A DNA stretch of 64,000 bases from Anticarsia gemmatalis (lineage: Eukaryota > Arthropoda > Insecta > Lepidoptera > Erebidae). How positions within the stretch are numbered: position 1 is the stretch's first letter; every line of letters starts with the position of its first letter. The stretch lies in the NCBI RefSeq assembly GCF_050436995.1, contig NC_134764.1, forward strand, positions 3,844,001 through 3,908,000, given 5' to 3'. The position numbers were made by a program, and so were the translations under genes. Below the pieces are notes generated by a model, which had not been told where the DNA came from, did no database searches, and was given only the letters and a program-made list of their open reading frames with translations. Below are positions 40,401 to 51,500 of this stretch, piece by piece.

Positions 40401-42036
40401 AGATGCCTAGATCATCAATGAGATATAAAACGAAACACTAAAATGCAGCTAGGTATTTTATTGGAGCCTATTTACACAGTTTACTTTTAACACTATCGAG
40501 AAGTACATAACATAAATAGTTGATGTCACTTTTATTAGGATGACTCACCCCTGGTTTCTGAGTACATTTAACGGTAGTCTATCTATTCAATAGCATCTTT
40601 TTTATATGAGCTATTGAATAGACAAACTGCTGCTAAATGTACCTCACAAACCGGAGAAGCATTTATTGGTTAAGAATGAGCTGAATATATTAAAAGCCTA
40701 CAATGATAGAATTAAGTAACATAATATCCAGCTTATATTTCTTTCTATTACATAGTAAATTAAGCATAAATACATCACCTCTTCAATATCATCTACTTCC
40801 CACTCGTCACCAAAGTCATCACACATTTCTTCAGGACCAAAGTCTAGTATCTTCACAGTGGAGCCACTCTTTGATGGAGAGGTCACTTCTTTGAGGGTTT
40901 TGTCCGGTGTCCTCAGCTGACTGATGGGAGAACATTTGAACTCTGGAAATGTTATAGATAAAAGAATACCTGTTTAACAGTGTGCAGAGGTTTATAGCAT
41001 TTGAAATGTTGAAATATCACTCAAAAATTTTATGTTATTGGTTTTTTCTAGGCGATGCAAATTTGTAAATATACATTAAGGGTCCATATATATATCAGGG
41101 CAGTGTGTGTATTAAACCTATTGAATGAAACATAAATTTTATTTTATTACGGTTTTACATATTGGAATTTTAGTTAAAGCCTTATACGAAAAACCATGAT
41201 TTCATACCAATTCCTGATATTGTATACAACAAGTTATTTACACAAATGGTATCCATTTAATCACAGTACATACCTGGCAGTGGACTTTTCTTTGGTGTTC
41301 TACTTCTTCGTGGGCTGTGTGTAGTCTTAAATGGTGATTTTTTAACAGGAGTTCCAGCTTTTGTAACATGATTTTCTAACTTACTCCCATTTTCAAATAC
41401 ACTTATTACATGATTGTTAACTTCTAGTTTAATTGGTGGTTTATGATTACTTATCATAGTTTCTGTAAAATCTGTCGTATTTCTACTGTCTTTATTTATG
41501 TGATTTCCATTTTGAGAACTGTGTGCTGTCTCCAACTGCTCCTTAAGGTTTTTCTTAGGAGAGAGCCATTTCTCAAGAGTATTTTCCTTATTAGGGGACT
41601 TTTTATTAGGACTAATAGCAGTCCTTTTCTTTGGAGAACTACTTTTTTGATTACATTCAGTCTTAAGTTTCTTAGGGGTGTTTGAAATTGAACCATTAGG
41701 TAAATTGTGTTCCACATTGTTGTCTGATGATTCTACGTTTATCTTATCTAATACAACAGGTGATAAAGCTTTCCTTTTAGAACTCTTTGGCTCTGTACAT
41801 GATTGTGAATTCGAACTTTTTTCTGGCGAAACTTGTTTCTGACTGGCACCATTTGTTGTACTTTTCAAGAACGCTGTTATTGACTTCTGATTCTTCGAAG
41901 GACCAGCCTGCTGTGGCTGAAAATTATGTGATTTTTTATACCTTTAGTTTACATACCTATTGATAACAATTACTTACTTTTAGCACATGCAATAAAATAT
42001 GTATGGCACCTTTTTTAAACTTAAAGCTCTCGGCAT
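31419..42036 (-). CDS. DNA2: DNA replication ATP-dependent helicase/nuclease DNA2
   Basis: Exons, transcript order: 42010-42036 (tentative), 41274-41916, 40779-40942, 40233-40369, 39797-40007, 39288-39518, 38990-39128, 38652-38811, 38357-38472, 38103-38223, 37535-37723, 37156-37256, 36918-37059, 36431-36565, 35450-35616, 35018-35123, 34543-34678, 34166-34255, 33922-34025, 33202-33385, 32512-32700, 31948-32133, 31419-31619. Phases agree throughout; 1,292 residues. DNA2 trims 5' flaps in Okazaki processing and resects DNA ends. Seen: a PIP-like QKSITAFL (19-26) in a long basic, SP/KSP-rich disordered N-terminus (10-220); RecB-type nuclease residues D506 (GKIDATL) and E527-x-K529 (LELKSGK); the Fe-S cysteines C375, C636, C639, C645; SF1 helicase Walker A GLPGTGKT (890-897), Walker B IVDEATQ (to 1005), GDPEQLPP (about 1025-1032), QYRMN, STVDQFQGRD, and SVTRAKHKLLIIG. 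The first exon uses a weak GTGCCA donor, so the true start is uncertain. The N-terminus is about 200 residues longer than the human form. Confidence 0.95.
32762..33180. repeat. Possible repeat inside DNA2 intron 20-21
   Basis: The intron between 33202 and 32700 carries 'cttccaaaaggagtaggcgg', resembling a common lepidopteran repeat end, and an internal GC-richer stretch with two similar 'cacacatattcg' words (33018 and 33078). A 111-codon open frame on the plus strand has no recognisable similarity. Confidence 0.35.
33831..33856. repeat. (CT)13 microsatellite
   Basis: Uninterrupted CT dinucleotide run in a DNA2 intron. Confidence 0.95.
35775..36057. mobile_element. GC-rich inverted-repeat element in DNA2 intron
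   Basis: About 280 bp of strongly GC-rich sequence stands out from the AT-rich intron. Its ends are inverted: left AGTGCTTGTTCACGTTGG, then ACTCGCGGGCGCGGT; right, reverse complemented, AAGTGCTCATTCACGTTG, then the same ACTCGCGGGCGCGGT. Match over about 34 bp with a few differences. The interior holds further CG-rich near-palindromes. No convincing target duplication was found, so class is unknown. Confidence 0.65.
36166..36420 (+). repeat. Family C repeat ('ctgacccgcgcaacttcgc' type) in DNA2 intron
   Basis: Starts 'gactagctgactcgcgcaac', includes 'tattggtcgtagcgtgatg', 'gataaatgggctatctaat' and 'gattagcgcgttcaaacaaa', ending 'tataatattagtatagat'. The same order is seen at 43965-44795. It ends about 10 bp before the donor-side border of DNA2 exon 14 (36431). 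Probably a non-LTR retroelement 3' end. Confidence 0.75.
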
Positions 42037-42131
42037 CTTATGACCTAGTAACAATTAATAATCCGCAACAATATTTTATATCTTAAACTATTTTATAGTA
42101 ATCAATATACACAAATTAACTTCTCCCGCTA

Positions 42132-42191
42132 TTATTTGACATTTTATTATCGGTTGTTGTCAGTAAAAGTCAGCTGTCAGTTGTTGACAGT
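42132..42191 (-). promoter_or_regulatory. TGTCA/TGACA cluster upstream of DNA2
   Basis: TTTGACA, TTGTCA, AGTCA, CTGTCA and TTGACAG occur within 60 bp, about 100-155 bp upstream of the candidate DNA2 start at 42036. No TATA/TCAGT pair was seen. Confidence 0.4.
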
Positions 42192-42314
42192 TTTTTCCAA
42201 CGACAAAAAATTATAAAAGAATAATTATAGAATGTGATTGTCTACGGAGAGATTTAGCGCGGGCAAGTTCAAATAGAATAGGGCATCAGAAACTTTTTTG
42301 TAATCACTAGTTAG

Positions 42315-42530
42315 TACAGTCAGCTCCAAAAGTAGCTGATCATACTCAATCTTTTGAAACCCTATATACTGAAGTGATATAAATTATTCCATGGAAAAAA
42401 CATTTGCCATTGATTGAAATGTTAAATTTTAACTCATTCTACCTGATTTTGATCAGTTATTTATTAAAGTTACGTAACACAGAGGATTTGAAAATATGAA
42501 GTTGTTCAGGTACTTTTGCAGCTGACTATA
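42315..42530. mobile_element. Tc1/mariner-like MITE
   Basis: The left end at 42317 reads CAGTCAGCTCCAAAAGTAGC; the right end, reverse complemented, reads TAGTCAGCTGCAAAAGTACC. Both are bordered by TA (42315-42316 and 42529-42530). The element is 212 bp long, non-coding, and lies about 280 bp upstream of the DNA2 start. Confidence 0.75.
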
Positions 42531-43960
42531 CCTCTTGGTAACTCTATTGGTCAATGTACCTAATATTTCTTTAAGGTTTCCTTGTTTAATTTTTTAGACC
42601 GCTGCTTACGCTTTCGGGAATAATATTAGCGTGATATTATTATGTATGTATGTATGTAATGTATGTTTGTTTGTTTGAAACCTTTTTTACTGACTGCTTA
42701 TTACAACGTAGGAAAGGCGTAGTAAACAACTCAATTCCAAGTCTGATTAACGGGTAGGGAGAGAAGTCATCGAAGCAAGGTCAAAGATCCTCTTGTTCTA
42801 GAATAGATACTGTGTTGTTTAGATGCCGAGCGCGTAGTTACGAGCACAGGAAGGCATCGTTAAGCCAATGTGCTCCTGCGTCAATCTTAAATCTCGTTTC
42901 ACGGATAATATTTTCTTATTGTCTGCTAGGATGACGAGGTTTTTGAGTATAAAAATTAAATGTAAGGTAGCAGACTCAGATTAGTTTGATATTACAAATT
43001 AAAAAAAAAAGTGCCATAAGGATCGCATCGCATCTAATGCATAACATGTATGCATACAGGTCGAATCATGGTGACAAACGTTGCGTTAAAAACCGCATAT
43101 ATGTATATTATATGGCCTAAAGGTATAAAATCGGTCGATACTAAGTATTTTTGTAAACCCTTATACAAATAGCACTGACTACTAGTACTACTAATATTGA
43201 CTGGGTACTTCCAATCCATTAGAGGCTTTTTACACTAACGCTTTATCGCAAACTTGTCAATGCAGTGTAGGAAGACGCATTTACTAAACTTGATTTGAAG
43301 ATTTTGTAATCAAACAGGAAATACCTAGTTATCATCAAAAAACTGGACGAATTGTGATGGGAAACAGGCCTGGTGGTGTTGACTCGAAACGTATCTACAT
43401 AATTATAGGTAAACAATGCTGGTCTTTGCGTGTAATTACCAGAATTTTCGCTAGTGTAACCGTTCTATAAGCCTGAAAACTTTAATATTTTCTTCAAATT
43501 TCCTGTTTACGTCGCAAATTAAAATAATGGTGACACAAAATAACAGGAAACATTATCAAATTATTGTTGGAAATAGGTACTCCTAAGGCAAATTAATATT
43601 AAGCTTACCGCAGAAACCAAAGATAGACCGGGTAAATTGGCTAATTGATTGTAGGTAACAATATTCCTCCTTAGTTTCACTAATAAGGATTTTCCTACGT
43701 AAGTATTGTTCGGGTCTCCAATTATATTGTGTAAGAATAGTAAATCTCCTCATATATCTATCTACATTACAGAAATAGCTGCTTACTGTCCATGGCATAG
43801 CGCGGTGAACAACAATTAATTAATACGGCACTATATCATAAGTATACCTACTTAAGTAATACTCATTTCCTTGTTCCTAATGAACTGAAAGATTTATAGT
43901 GACCAAGCGGCTTTTAAAATTTATGTTATTATTTTTGGTTAATCAGGAATAAATTTATTA
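42531..43960. other. Intergenic, no gene seen
   Basis: AT-rich sequence with a short GTAT/TGTTT-repeat near 42643-42680. Open frames lack similarity to known families. Confidence 0.45.
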
Positions 43961-44083
43961 AGTACTAGCTGACCCGCGCAACTTCGCTTGCGTCACTTAA
44001 GAGAATCATAATTTTCCCCGTTTTTGTAACATTTTTCACCGTTATTCTGCTCCTATTGGTCGTAGCGTGATGATATATAGCCT

Positions 44084-44503
44084 ACTAGCTGACCCGCGCA
44101 ACTTCGCTTGCGTCACATAAGAGAGAATGGGTCAGAATTTTCCATGTTTTTGTAACACTTTTTACTGTTACCTACTCTGCTCCTATTGGTACTCGTAGCG
44201 TGATGATATAATATATGCTTTTTTTCACGAAAAATATTCTCAAAATATTTATATCTCTTAGTATAACGAAGTCGCGCTAAGGCATATCCGCCATTAAAAC
44301 AGTTGCCATGGCAACGGAATTTTGTTAGTTCAAGTCATTATAACACTGATTTTTCGCGACTTCGTTGAATTTTCTGAATTTTCCCGGGAAATGCGATATT
44401 TTCCCGGGGTAAAAAGTAGCCTATGTCCTTTCTCGGGTATCAAAATATCTCCATACCAAATTTCATACAAATTGGTTCAGTAGTTTAGATGTGATTGAGT
44501 AGC

Positions 44504-44578
<75 letters not shown>

Positions 44579-44609
44579 GTTACTTTCGCATTTATAATAT
44601 TAAGTATGG
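44084..44609 (+). mobile_element. Family C copy inserted into another family C copy
   Basis: This 526-bp copy begins 'actagctgacccgcgcaact' and ends 'tttataatattaagtatgg'. It is flanked by atagcct on both sides (44077-44083 and 44610-44616), a 7-bp direct repeat fitting a target duplication. It contains a long CAGA microsatellite. Confidence 0.75.
44503..44577. repeat. (CAGA)n microsatellite, about 75 bp
   Basis: Nearly 19 uninterrupted CAGA units near the 3' end of the inner family C copy. Confidence 0.95.
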
Positions 44610-44795
44610 ATAGCCTTCCTCGATAAATGGGCTATCTAACACTGAAAGAATTTTTAAAATCGGACCAGTAGTTCCCGAGATTAGCGCGTTCAAACAAACA
44701 AACAAACTATCAAACAAACAAACAAACTCTTCAGCTTTATAATATTATTATATATTATATTATATATTATATTATATATTATATTATATATTATA

Positions 44796-45121
44796 TTTAG
44801 GATAACCAGAAGTGGAAGCAAATAAAAGAAAATACTAAACACATAGAACAGTTTTACTATAAGTCACAATCTTTAGCAAATTAACAAGCTCTTTACACAT
44901 ACAAACTGAATCACTTCAAAAATCAATTACAGACAAATAAATAATGAGAAAAATACAGCGTGACCATTCAAACGGGCAGAGGTACCCCTTAGCTAGTGAA
45001 TCCTATGGAAAAGAGAGCTCAGAATGAGCTCGCAGCCCTTTTATGGACTCGGTCACGTGACCAACGTCACATTTATTTATTTCCTCTAATACATATGGCA
45101 TTTCTTTTTCTTCCTCTAACA
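44796..45121 (-). repeat. Long terminal repeat, left copy
   Basis: 326 bp, matching 53299-53624 throughout on visual comparison. Inserted into a (tatatta)n tail, so the target duplication cannot be read unambiguously. Confidence 0.85.
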
Positions 45122-45165
45122 CGGCCTCTCCTGACAGGAGGACGTTCTCGGACTCCTCTTAGATT

Positions 45166-45248
45166 CCGCAGGGGCACCGCAGTGGCACCGCAGGGGCACC
45201 GCAGGGGCTCCGCAGGGGCTCCGCAGGGGCTCCGCAGGGGCTTCGCAG
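45166..45248. repeat. GC-rich 12-bp minisatellite
   Basis: About seven units of ccgcaggggcac with A/T and G/T variants, close to the left long repeat. Confidence 0.9.
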
Positions 45249-45404
45249 CTACGGAGGTGCTAGGCATAGGCCTAGTCAATCTCTCGTACGTGGCAGCTAG
45301 CCCAGACGTTGATTTCAGGTCACCTTGACATCATCTGAGAACATAACACCAGTTGTAAAACAATGAAGACAAAATCTATTTTGTTTTAGACATATAGTTA
45401 TACA

Positions 45405-45663
45405 CAATAAAGTCGTACACAAAGTCGTAGGTACACAAAGTCGTACACAAAGTCGTACACAAAGTCGTACACAAAGCCGTACACAAAGCCGTACACAAAG
45501 TCAAACACAAAGCCAAACACAAAGCCACACAAAGCCACACAAAGCCACACAAAGCCAAACACAAAGCCAAACACAAAGCCAAACACAAAGTCATATACAA
45601 AGTCATAAAGTCATACATAATAAAGTCAATAAAGTCACACACAATAAAGTCTATAAAGTCAAA
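45405..45663. repeat. 12-bp minisatellite (acaaagtcgtac family)
   Basis: Runs of acaaagtcgtac change gradually into acaaagccaaac, then acacaaagcc and finally aataaagtc variants. Open frames over it on the minus strand are products of the repeat, not genes. Confidence 0.9.
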
Positions 45664-45669
45664 ACAAAC

Positions 45670-46955
45670 CACAGAGAGGAAGCCCTGCGTTCGCTATCTC
45701 CGGTGTGAGAAATAGAGGCCACTCGCATATTTCTCACCAACACCAACTACTGGTTACCACCTCAGGTCATCACACCGAGGGAAGATATAGACAGAAGCAC
45801 GACGTTCGCTTCACACAACAACAGCAGACGTAGACAGCAGCCAAACGCCAACATGCCGTGTCATCCGGGAAACCGATTCGGCCAGCCACTCGCAACCACC
45901 AATGCGAGGAAAGCACTTCTCATCAGGTCATCTAGAACGCTGCATCGGCCATCCACTCGCAACCACCATTGCGAGACAAACACGTTGTCACTCCAGTCAT
46001 CACGAGGCGAGCCAGTTGCGCTCACTGGTCGGCAAAGGATCTGTAGATCAAACAAACCTTGGCGCAGTCATTCTATAGATGATGAAATCCTACTCGTAGC
46101 ACAGTAGGTATCAAACTAAGCTGTAGCCATAATTATTTACCATCATTACCAGAATACCTCATACCTTACCATACCTTACATTACCTCCGTTACCAGAAAA
46201 TAATACACAGTAATAAGTAGGAAAATGGCATTGACTCTTTACCAGATAAAACATGACTTTTATCATCTGTGGTGTTGACCAAAAAGTATAGCGTCGATCA
46301 GTCGCTCAATCAGGCTAACATCGTGTACAGTGACGACACTCACACAACTTCCGAACGAAGACAGAGCCGCATAACCGCAATTAGCCACTCCACCTCGGTT
46401 TGCACTGACCGCCTGAGCCACACAGGCAGCACGGTCCAGAAGGCCTGCAAGGACCGCAGGGGGCGCACGGCCCACACGGTGCCGCAAGGACAGCCGCCAC
46501 ACGGACACCCATCTTTCTTACGCAACGCACACAAACAGGGCTCTTTCAACGGTACGCGTTGGTCTGTGTAAATCTTCATTCCAAAATGAAAGTACATATC
46601 GTCGCAGCAACTGCGGCTGTAATAACAATTAACAATTACTAAATTATTATGCGTTCCAACCAAAGTAAAACGAAACCTTGTTTGATCACAGTAGATAACA
46701 TTCTCTGTTCTGTGATCCTTCCAGTGCAGCAGTGGGATCATGGAGAGGGATTCGGAAAATCTTATCATAATATGAGACACACTCAAACATTCAAACAACG
46801 GTCACAAAGTATAACTGGACTCAAAACCACTAATCGTGCATAGCACAAATAATTGTTCTGTGTGATTGAACTCACAATCTCTCGTCAAAATGATAGCGGC
46901 GTGGCGACCATAGCCACTGCGCCACAGAGACAGTTAAAACTGCTACTATACACAT
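45670..46955. other. Interior of LTR element, unassigned
   Basis: No conserved domain could be recognised in either strand. Around 46870-46937 lies a tRNA-like SINE end ('cactgcgccacagagacag') related to family B. Confidence 0.4.
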
Positions 46956-46960
46956 ACAGT

Positions 46961-47880
46961 TGTTGACACTCTCTTATTTGCTGATGATGCAGCGTTTGCC
47001 TCTTCCAAACCAGAAGAACTACAGAACATTGTGACAAATTTTCAAATGCATGCCAAATTTTCTCTATGTCTATCAACGCAAAAAAAGACTGTCGTGATGG
47101 CACAAGGCGTTACCACAAAACCTACCATCTATTTAAACGGCACGCCTCTAGAGGTTGTAGATACATTCTGTTACCTAGGTTCCGTAGTATCAGGCAATGT
47201 CTCTCTCGATGATGAGATTAACATCCCTATAGGCAAGGCTTCTACGATGTTTGAAAGGCTAAACTACAAGAGTATGGAGCAACAAACATCTGTCAAATCG
47301 CACAAAAATGTTTGTTTACCAAGCTTGCGTCTTAGGCATACTCGTGTACGGAGCTGAGACGTGGACATCATATGCTAAGCAGGAACGAAAGCTCAATAAC
47401 TTTCACATGCGCTGTCTTCGCAAAATCTTAGGCATGAAATGGGAGGATAAGGTTACAAACGGCAAGGTACTTGCTATCGCTAAGCTACCTAGTGTCATGG
47501 CTTTACTAAAACAAAGACACCTTCGCTAGGACACGTGCATCGGATGGACGTTTCTCGTTTGCCTAGAAAAATATCGTTCGGTGAAATAGCTGATGCTAAA
47601 AGACCTGTCGGCCGTCATATTACCCATATTACGTTATAAGGACAGCGCCAAGCGCGACATTCATCATTTGGCATTGATCACTTGACCTGGGAGAGCCAAG
47701 CTGAGGAACATAATGCATGGAAAAGGACACTAGCTGACAGCGTCACTACTCACGACAGCACCTGGCTCAACAAGTTAGCACATAAACGGACACTACGACA
47801 TTTATGTGCCTCCAAACCACCATCGACCTCGGTTGTCACTCCCGCATAGATCTTTTAAGTCACGCACGAATATGTTCCCT
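46961..47880 (+). pseudogene. Non-LTR retrotransposon reverse transcriptase fragment
   Basis: The conserved catalytic box LLFADDAAFASS is encoded near 46968-47003. It is followed by the thumb-like segment with LNGTPLEVVDTFCYLGS, then after a frameshift near 47300 by YGAETWTSYAKQERKLNNF and CLRKILGMKWEDKV, and after another near 47525 by GHVHRMDVSRLPRKI. Order and motifs fit the C-terminal half of an RTE/CR1-type reverse transcriptase. At least two frame breaks mean it is inactive. The 5' half with endonuclease is absent. Confidence 0.8.
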
Positions 47881-48522
47881 CATTATTAATTCATTTCTCT
47901 ATCTGACGCCACCTGAATCATCTGCAAAAGATGCACACAGGCCAATGATGACACATACTGCCCTATTTTTTAAACACTAAAAACTCAATCCATAGTCAAC
48001 GTTCATCATGGACCGTGGACAGCTAGCTCAAGTCTCGTCAACAAAACCTCATAACGAACCGCGTTGATCTCCATCGCACAGGAGGCTCGTCCGCCCTTCG
48101 TCCCACGACAGGCCGGGTATGGAGCCCGTCGCGCCATGTGATATTGCTGTAGGGTTCTTTACTTTCGTCGCAGTAGCTAAGTATCAACATGTGTGCCCAT
48201 TCATCTCAACGATAATTACAATGTTTACGATCACGTCCAGTAACGTTCAACGACAACGTTCTACCTGCCTGTTTGAATGATGCATCTCCGGTATAATGAC
48301 ATATGAATCGTTACCTAACTCTGATACAAATTTCGAAAACACAGCTCTGAAACATTCTACCACAGTCTGTTACTATTAATTCTGGTGTACCGAATAAAGA
48401 AACAACATTTGTAAAGAGTCGCTTTAACTCATTAGTGCCTTGACCAAGCACAGGACACAGCGAATAATATTTTTTAAGAACCGGCTATATACAAGTCAGA
48501 ATCGCGCAAGAAGGGTTCCGTA

Positions 48523-51500
48523 CCACCATCCGTGTGCGTTCGCGCAGCGGAATGTTGTTGAATTTAAAGATATTAATTATGCAGATATTTAGTGTATGAC
48601 GTCGTATAATTGTGTATGGTAAAAAAAAAAATGTGTACGCAGCCATTGTGGAGAAATTCACCAAAAACTGATTCCGCTGGGCGAACGTTGTCCTGGCGGA
48701 ACTTATTTTAATCCATAGACTTTAGAAGAAAAGAGGTGTGTCCAAAAATTAGTGTGTATTTGTGTGTAATTGTGTATGTATGAATAAAATGAGTGCATGC
48801 ATAAACTTCGGAGAAATTCAAGTTTCCGCTACGCGAACGTTTGGCCATTAGCTAGTTTTCATATAAAGCGCTTACATAGAGAGCTGTAGATTTTTACATA
48901 CGTTGTTTTGAATTTGTTTATATTTGTTTAAAAAACAGATTTAGAAAAAATCGTAGGGCTTAAAAGATAAAAATATAAACGTAAAATACACTTAATAGGT
49001 CTTAGTTCTTAAAGTATGCACTTTGGGGTCTAGATTTTCACGTTTATACAAACCTTGTAGGTATCTGAAACATGTTGCCAAGTATCAATGATGTTCCGTT
49101 AGTAATTAAAGAGTTAAAGGACAATTTTACCATGAATAGATCACTGTTTACAAAACAGTCAAATATCACGACGTTCTAAAGGAATTGCATGGTAAAATGT
49201 ATGCCAAAAATTAGTTTATTCATTCAACTATTCACATGCAAAATTTCATGTCATTAAATTTAGTAATTCAAGAAATCAATTAAAATACTGACGAAGCATC
49301 GAAAACCTACATAACCCGACCAAGTTCGGATAGCTACAAAAAAGCGTCCATGCAATATATTTAGGTAACATCCCAAAATTTACCGTATAATACCGGTATT
49401 GAATTGGTATAGGTGATAACACAGTTGTTGTTTCGATATAATTTAAAGGTCATTTATTTTTGTACACCAAATTGTTGTTCAATTGTTCTGATTTTTCAGC
49501 TCCAGAATTGACTGGAATAATTCCGGAGTTCCGATAGGTATTCACATTTTTTAAAAGTTAATATTTTGATTTAATTATATTCTTGTGAACGCACGTAATT
49601 TAACGTCTGTGGAATATTCCACAAACTGCTAGTCGAACAGGACGCGCGCGGCTTCCCGCTTGAAACGGTACTTCCATCCTTGAAGAAAAGAGAGGGCAAT
49701 AATATGTAATATACTTAATAAAAAAAATTTTTGTACACGGATATTTAAATAGAAAAGTACTTGTTAATTGAAGATTTGTTTTTATCGTAGATAGTTGGGT
49801 TATTATTAAAAAAATATTTTTAATTCAAGAAATGCAATTGTTTTATTTTTTCCTAACGCTTGTGTACGGAACTGTACCATATTAGTAAATACTATATTGG
49901 AAGGTTAACCCATTCACTGCCTAGCTGAAAATTAACGACATTACCCAGATTCCGCTGTATTATGATATCAGCCCGCCCATCGGCGGGTCCGGCATCTCGA
50001 TTAAGTATCCTTGCCCGCCCATCGGCGTTTTTGGCATGTAGCTGTAGATTTCGACATAAACCGTTTCACATGTTCAGTTTACATGTACTGTACCGTGTTT
50101 AAAGCGTGTATGTGAAGTTTCCTGCGATATTTGTGATAAAATTGTGACAGTTTTATTGGTTATTAGCTGAAATAGAAATGGAGCATGAAGGTAAGGCATA
50201 ACTCTCACTTAATTAATCTAAGATGAATCAAAATCATACAATCCTAAAAATTAAGCTAATATATATGTAAAGAAATCTATTAGGCCTTTTAAAAACCCAC
50301 ATATATGTGCCTTTTTTAATTGTCAGGTGTCGTCAATCCTTGGGTACATTAAATTACATACTTAGTTAAAAAAAGTACATTATGCAAATTTGCTTACAAT
50401 AAATTTTTATCGTTCCTCCTATTTACTATATGTAATATTTTCTTTCTTTTGTTCAGACAATACAACTGAATTTGTTATACACAGGTAAATATGGTTTATG
50501 ACTTCTGGGTCCTACCATGATCATTATGTCTGCTGTTTTTTCGTGCAAAATGATTTAGCTCGTGCGATATTTGTTTGCGCTTCTGGCCAGAACATTTTTT
50601 TTATGCGTGTAGGTTATAAATCTTCTTATTATATTTTATCGACGCAAAACAACATCAATTTCTATTAAAGGTAACTTAATTTTAGTTAAAATTTATAATT
50701 ATAAAATTTTAGTTAAAATTATAGTTCTTATCTAATTTCACAAAAGGTTGTTAAATCCTGAATAAGTGTTATGCCCGCCCATGGGCGGGTTCGGCATGAA
50801 AAGTCGGAATTGACTTTTTTCCAAACCTGAGATATCTGCAGGCCGTTTTGATAACGAATAAATTTTAGTAAAACGAATCATTTCACAAAATCTTTCATTT
50901 TTCTAATGGTTATTGGCTTAGATATCGGAGGTTAAAATCCAACCGCCCATGGGCGGGCTCGGCGTGTCAGTAAAAACGTTTCACCCGCCGATGGGCGTGC
51001 ACGGCACTGAATGGGTTAAGAACGTCTCTTAGATATATGGCTGGGCCGCTTTTTTGTAGCTATCCGAACTTGGTCGGGTTATGTAGGTTTTCGATGCTTC
51101 GTCAGTATTTTAATTGATTTCTTGAATTACTAAATTTAATGACATGAAATTTTGCATGTGAATAGTTGAATGAATAAACTAATTTTTGGCATACATTTTA
51201 CCATGCAATTCCTTTAGAACGTCGTGATATTTGACTGTTTTGTAAACAGTGATCTATTCATGGTAAAATTGTCCTTTAACTCTTTAATTACTAACGGAAC
51301 ATCATTGATACTTGGCAACATGTTTCAGATACTTACAAGGTTTGTATAAACGTGAAAATCTAGACCCCAAAGTGCATACTTTAAGAACTAAGACCTATTA
51401 AGTGTATTTTACGTTTATATTTTTATCTTTTAAGCCCTACGATTTTTTCTAAATCTGTTTTTTAAACAAATATAAACAAATTCAAAACAACGTATGTAAA

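Noticed and set aside
44503..44577. Regular spacing considered as CRISPR-like array
   Set aside because: It is a simple CAGA microsatellite without spacers; no CRISPR array or cas gene exists in this eukaryotic window.
45376..45672. 98-codon minus-strand frame with repeated hydrophobic words
   Set aside because: It is the translation of a 12-bp minisatellite; the periodic protein is a by-product.
46340..46798. 152-codon minus-strand frame with a faint Tc1-transposase-like stretch
   Set aside because: Only a few residues match and no DDE triad could be placed; Cys-rich remainder does not fit. Not enough to call.
48050..48165. Minus-strand stretch resembling a LINE C-terminal GRR-RPP-RW motif
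   Set aside because: Only a short resemblance with a frame that soon breaks; not enough to annotate separately.
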